Source of the DNA: Thermogutta sp.
GTDB lineage: Bacteria; Planctomycetota; Planctomycetia; Pirellulales; Thermoguttaceae
Length of the DNA: 9,825 bases
NCBI RefSeq assembly: GCF_014359955.1
Contig: NZ_JACIYL010000082.1
Location: 1 to 9,825, forward strand
Reading direction: 5' to 3'
In this document: in pieces, positions 6,727-9,825 of the stretch
Numbering within the stretch: the stretch's first letter is position 1
Layout: each line of letters begins with the position of its first letter
Translations under genes and position numbers: made by a program
The notes under the pieces: generated by a model
Told to the model about the DNA's origin: nothing
Databases searched by the model: none
The model's input: the letters and a program-made list of their open reading frames with translations, nothing else

Positions 6727-6732
6727 GAGGAG
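6727..6732 (+). promoter_or_regulatory. Strong Shine-Dalgarno GAGGAG for the sulfatase
   Basis: GAGGAG lies seven bases before ATG 6740 and sets the start there, rejecting a 43-codon upstream extension that looks non-coding. Confidence 0.85.
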
Positions 6733-6739
6733 ATTTCGA

Positions 6740-8206
6740 ATGAGCAGAAGTCGAGCCAGGTTCTTTTTCGCAGTATGCCGGCGCACAAACCAGTGGAAAA
6801 CCGTGCGGCGTGGAGGGGGCCTGCTCCTGCTGTTTTCCCTGCTACCGACGGGTTTCTGGTCGCTGGGTGTGCAGGCGGAAGAGACCGCTAACAAATTGCA
6901 GAAAGAACCGGCTCGGCCGAAAAACCTGCTCGTGTTGTTTTCCGATGATCAGCGGTTCGACACCATCCACGCCCTGGGAAATCCAGAAATCCGCACGCCG
7001 AATCTGGACCGGCTCGCCCAGGAGGGCTTTGTATTCACGCATGCTTTTATCATGGGCGGCATGCAAGGAGCGATATGCATGCCGAGCCGGGCCATGTTTC
7101 TCAGTGGACGGACTCTCTGGCACGTGCCGGAGAACCTCGCCGGCGTCCCCACGTGGCCGCAGGTCTTCCGTGAACATGGATTCACCACTTTCGTCACCGG
7201 AAAATGGCACAATGGCCGGGAATCTCTCGCGCGAAGTTTTGACTCGGGCAAGGCGATCTTTATCGGTGGGATGCATGACCATTTTCGAATGCCGGTATTC
7301 GATTTTGATCCCACCGGAAAGTTTCCCCAGGCCAAACAGAAGGTTGTGGAAAAATTTTCCAGCGAACTATTCGCGGATGCCTGTATCGACTTCCTCAAGA
7401 GTTATCAGAGCGAGAAGCCGTTCTTCGCCTACGTGGCCTTCACGGCGCCCCACGACCCGCGGACTCCCCCGGAACCTTATGGTCAGATGTACGACCCGGC
7501 CGACATCTCGTTACCGCCAAACTTTCTACCAGAGCATCCATTCAATAACGGCGAACTGCGGATAAGGGATGAACTTCTCGCCTCGTTCCCGCGGAATCCG
7601 GAGGATATCCGCCGCCATATTGCCGAATACTACGGCATGATCACGCACCTTGACGCTCAAATTGGAAGGATCCTGGACACGCTGCGGGAAACCGGGCATC
7701 TTCAGGACACGCTCATTGTGTTCGCCTCGGACAACGGCCTGGCTGTGGGAAGGCACGGCCTGATGGGCAAACAGAATCTGTACGAACACAGCCAGCGGGT
7801 GCCGCTGATTTTCACCGGACCGGGTATCCCGGTGGGGCAAAGCGATGCCCTGGTCTATCTTTTTGACGTTTTTCCCACCATTGCCGACATCTTCCACATT
7901 CCCCTTCCCGAAGGCGTGGAGGGGCAGTCCCTCTTGCCGATTGTCCGAGGAGAAAAACAGAAGGTCCGCGACGCTGTCTTCGGTGCCTACCGCGAGTTCC
8001 AGCGATCTGTGCGAACCGAGCGGTATAAGTACATCACATACCATGTCAAGGATGAATTCCATGAGCAACTCTTTGACATTCAGAAAGATCCCTGGGAAAT
8101 GAAAAACCTCGCAGACGACCCGGCCTATCAGAATCTCAAAGCGCAGTTAAAAGAGCGGCTGTCGCAGCTTCAAAAGCAATTGGGTGATCCGGTCCTGAAA
8201 AAATAA
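6740..8206 (+). CDS. Secreted formylglycine-dependent (S1-type) sulfatase
   Basis: A 488-residue sulfatase that hydrolyses a sulfate ester, probably on a glycan, after Cys113 is converted to formylglycine by an FGE- or anSME-type enzyme not in this window. The N-terminus is an export signal: a long basic n-region (1-26), hydrophobic core (28-44) and probable cleavage after VQA (46). Visible active-site elements: SDDQRFDT with metal ligands Asp69/Asp70; CMPSRAMFLSGR (113-124), the C-x-P-S-R sulfatase signature; GKWH with Lys155/His157; PHDP with His238; SDNG with Asp331/Asn332; and GRHGLMGKQNLYEH with His339 and Lys344. The set appears complete, so it should be active. Substrate and SulfAtlas subfamily cannot be fixed by eye. 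It is divergent to the DUF6786-like gene and followed by a probable terminator. Confidence 0.95.
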   Translation: MSRSRARFFFAVCRRTNQWKTVRRGGGLLLLFSLLPTGFWSLGVQAEETANKLQKEPARPKNLLVLFSDDQRFDTIHALGNPEIRTPNLDRLAQEGFVFTHAFIMGGMQGAICMPSRAMFLSGRTLWHVPENLAGVPTWPQVFREHGFTTFVTGKWHNGRESLARSFDSGKAIFIGGMHDHFRMPVFDFDPTGKFPQAKQKVVEKFSSELFADACIDFLKSYQSEKPFFAYVAFTAPHDPRTPPEPYGQMYDPADISLPPNFLPEHPFNNGELRIRDELLASFPRNPEDIRRHIAEYYGMITHLDAQIGRILDTLRETGHLQDTLIVFASDNGLAVGRHGLMGKQNLYEHSQRVPLIFTGPGIPVGQSDALVYLFDVFPTIADIFHIPLPEGVEGQSLLPIVRGEKQKVRDAVFGAYREFQRSVRTERYKYITYHVKDEFHEQLFDIQKDPWEMKNLADDPAYQNLKAQLKERLSQLQKQLGDPVLKK

Positions 8207-8229
8207 ACTGTTATTCTGGTGAGAGCGGT

Positions 8230-8263
8230 CACGGTCCCCCTGGGCAGAGCGGGGCCGCGTTTT
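8230..8263 (+). terminator. Probable Rho-independent terminator of the sulfatase gene
   Basis: CACGGTCCCC (8230-8239) pairs with GGGGCCGCG (8251-8259), with one bulged T and one A-C mismatch, around an 11-base loop, followed by TTTT (8260-8263). An alternative pairing uses GCGG at 8225-8228. It lies 23 bases after the sulfatase stop. The short T-tract keeps the confidence moderate. Confidence 0.55.
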
Positions 8264-8317
8264 CCAGTACACTTCCCCTCACCGATCCCTGGATGAGTTG
8301 TCCTCCATGCCGTCGTG

Positions 8318-9538
8318 ATGCAGAAAAACGGTGCTCAACAACAGATGGAAGGTTTTGCCGTTCCACTTCAGCCGTATCATTTTGTGATGCCGCGGAAGAT
8401 TATCTTCGGCTGGGGATGTCGCCACCATCTGGCCGAGGAATTACCGCGGTGGGGCACGAGGGTGTTCGTTGTCTGCGGCTCCCGGACACTGGAAAAGCAG
8501 GGCCTTCTCGATGAACTGCAGCGGCTGGTGGAAACAGCGGGAGTGACGTGGCAATTCCTCGCCACGATCTCCCGTGAACCTCTTGTCTGCGACGTGGATG
8601 CGGTCACCAGACAGGTCCAGGCGATTGGCATTCGGCGTGGTGACCTGCTGCTCGCAGTTGGCGGTGGGTCGGCCATCGATCTCGCCAAGGCGGTCGCCGC
8701 GATGGCGACGAACTCGCAGGGGGAGTCGGTCCAGGACTATCTGGAAAACGTGGGGCGGGGACTCAAACTGACGCAACCGCCGCTTCCTGTGGTGGCGATT
8801 CCCACAACGGCGGGCACAGGAACCGAAGCCACACGCAATGCCGTCATTTCCTCGCTGGATCCGCCTTTCAAAAAGAGTCTGCGGGACGATCGGGTTATGC
8901 CGATCGTTGCGGTGGTCGATCCCGAGGTCACGGTCAGTCAGCCGCCGTCCGTCACAGCCAGTTCCGGGATGGACGCCATCACGCAACTCGTCGAAAGTTT
9001 CGTTTCCAATCGTCGCAAGCCCATCCCCCAAACACTCGCCCCCGAAGGTCTGCGTTTGGCACTCAGGTGGCTGGCCACCGCCTATCGAGAACCTGATCAT
9101 CGGGAAGCCCGCGAAGCCATGGCCCAGGCTGCCTTGCTGTCGGGAATCTGCCTGGCCAATGCGGGGCTGGGGATGGCTCACGGAATTGCAGCGGCGCTAG
9201 GGGTGGTGGCCGGGATCCCGCACGGATTGGCCTGTGCGATGATGCTTCCGGCAGCCCTGCGCACGAATCGCAGCGTGGTCGGCCGCGAACTCGCCTATCT
9301 CAGTCGGTATGCCCTCGGGAAGGATTTTCCCAGTGAAGATGCGGCGGTGGATGCACTGATCGAGGCCGTGGAGCAGTTGCGGGCGGATCTGCACCTGCCC
9401 CAAAAACTTCGCGAAATCGGAGTCAGTCAAGAGATGATCCCAAAAATCGCTGCCGGTTCTTTCGGCACGAGTATGAGTGGCAATCCCCGACCGATGAGTC
9501 AAGGAGAGATTGAGGACATTCTGCGCAGTTTGTATTAA
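8318..9538 (+). CDS. Iron-containing (group III) alcohol dehydrogenase
   Basis: A 406-residue cytoplasmic NAD(P)-dependent dehydrogenase of the Fe-ADH/DHQS-like fold, interconverting an alcohol and an aldehyde of unknown identity. Visible: the N-terminal strand KIIFGWG; the dinucleotide motif GGGSAIDLAKAVA from residue 115; PTTAGTGTEATRNAVI from 162; SSGMDAITQLVESF with Asp219; GMAHGIAAALG with His288; and GIPHGLACAMMLP with His302. Asp219, His288 and His302 match three of the four metal ligands of the family (Asp196, His263 and His277 in E. coli FucO). The ligand four residues after the Asp, normally His, is Gln223 here. Start choice: GTG 8315, ATG 8318 or ATG 8345; none has a clear Shine-Dalgarno, and I take 8318. 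The upstream terminator suggests its own transcript. Aldehyde detoxification or sugar-alcohol metabolism are only guesses. Confidence 0.92.
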   Translation: MQKNGAQQQMEGFAVPLQPYHFVMPRKIIFGWGCRHHLAEELPRWGTRVFVVCGSRTLEKQGLLDELQRLVETAGVTWQFLATISREPLVCDVDAVTRQVQAIGIRRGDLLLAVGGGSAIDLAKAVAAMATNSQGESVQDYLENVGRGLKLTQPPLPVVAIPTTAGTGTEATRNAVISSLDPPFKKSLRDDRVMPIVAVVDPEVTVSQPPSVTASSGMDAITQLVESFVSNRRKPIPQTLAPEGLRLALRWLATAYREPDHREAREAMAQAALLSGICLANAGLGMAHGIAAALGVVAGIPHGLACAMMLPAALRTNRSVVGRELAYLSRYALGKDFPSEDAAVDALIEAVEQLRADLHLPQKLREIGVSQEMIPKIAAGSFGTSMSGNPRPMSQGEIEDILRSLY

Positions 9539-9717
9539 TTGTGCCTACACTGCCGATGGTGTTCCATTCCTAAAACCCCTACTCTGCCGAGTCAACTCCC
9601 CACTTCGGTAATACGTCTTGCCGTCCGTAATTGGGCAGTTTGGTTTGTGTGGGGCAGTCGTGAATGGCGCGTAGCCGTCTCATCTCGGCAGCGAACAAAA
9701 TTCACCCTATATTTGTA

Positions 9718-9738
9718 TGAATCAATTCAGACAGTCTG
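9718..9738. repeat. Two overlapping small palindromes in the 3' intergenic tail
   Basis: TGAAT-CA-ATTCA (9718-9729) overlaps CAGAC-A-GTCTG (9728-9738). They lie just downstream of a TATATT box (9708-9713) and just before a possible start codon at 9752, where an operator could sit. Arms this short can arise by chance. Confidence 0.35.
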
Positions 9739-9751
9739 TGGCGAGTAAGAA

Positions 9752-9825
9752 ATGTGGTGTGTGGGTTCTGTATTCGCCGCGATTTGCATCGCTTTTTGCG
9801 GTTTCACGGTCGAGGCGTGCACGCA
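9752..9825 (+). CDS. Possible 5' end of an exported protein, cut by the window edge
   Basis: From ATG 9752 the frame stays open to the window end for 24 codons and reads MWCVGSVFAAICIAFCGF followed by TVEACT. The run is strongly hydrophobic and looks like a signal peptide or membrane anchor with several cysteines. A stop lies two codons upstream, so this is the earliest start in the frame. The only candidate ribosome binding site, GCGAG at 9741-9745, is poor. There is too little sequence to name a family, and chance is a real alternative. The bases between the dehydrogenase stop and here contain no other gene I can support. Confidence 0.25.
   Translation, partial: MWCVGSVFAAICIAFCGFTVEACT

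Noticed and set aside
6611..6739. Upstream extension of the sulfatase
   Set aside because: The 43 extra codons precede a proper signal peptide and bypass the GAGGAG site placed seven bases before ATG 6740.
9539..9748. A 69-codon frame directly after the dehydrogenase, with a Cys-rich start (CLHCRWC)
   Set aside because: It begins at TTG immediately after a stop with no ribosome binding site, and its composition shows no family resemblance; most likely chance.

Overview
The window looks like an ordinary chromosomal stretch of a GC-rich bacterium, most likely a planctomycete (Pirellulales-like). This rests on the combination of a split glycine dehydrogenase operon with a lipoate-ligase-like gene, a Tat-exported sugar-isomerase-like TIM-barrel protein, a secreted formylglycine sulfatase and a secreted DUF6786-like protein. 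It is an inference from gene content and protein style; there is no rRNA or other phylogenetic marker here.

Region 1 (1-3227, + strand) is the tail of a glycine cleavage operon: the 3' part of gcvPA, then gcvPB, then a lipoate/octanoate transfer enzyme, all tightly spaced. The P-protein subunits decarboxylate glycine with PLP and pass the aminomethyl group to lipoylated GcvH. The last gene probably supplies octanoyl or lipoyl groups for that carrier. gcvPB carries an in-frame TAA at 1501-1503 inside a strongly conserved segment, with undamaged coding sequence on both sides. This is the most striking point of the window.

Region 2 (3398-5015) has a Tat-signal TIM-barrel protein on + and a class I SAM methyltransferase on -, converging on a hairpin/T-tract terminator near 4302-4351.

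Region 3 (5016-8206) has a secreted DUF6786-like (mutarotase-fold-like) protein on - and a secreted sulfatase on +, diverging from a 343-bp intergenic region that contains a long imperfect hairpin. The pair may take part in processing a sulfated or complex glycan. A strong terminator at 5041-5075 separates the DUF6786-like gene from the methyltransferase and fixes the methyltransferase start downstream of it.

Region 4 (8318-9825) has an iron-containing alcohol dehydrogenase of a variant type (Gln at one usual metal-ligand position). It is followed by a lower-GC, mostly non-coding tail with small palindromes and perhaps the first codons of an exported protein. I see no mobile elements, CRISPR arrays, tRNA or rRNA, and no clear novel multi-gene system.
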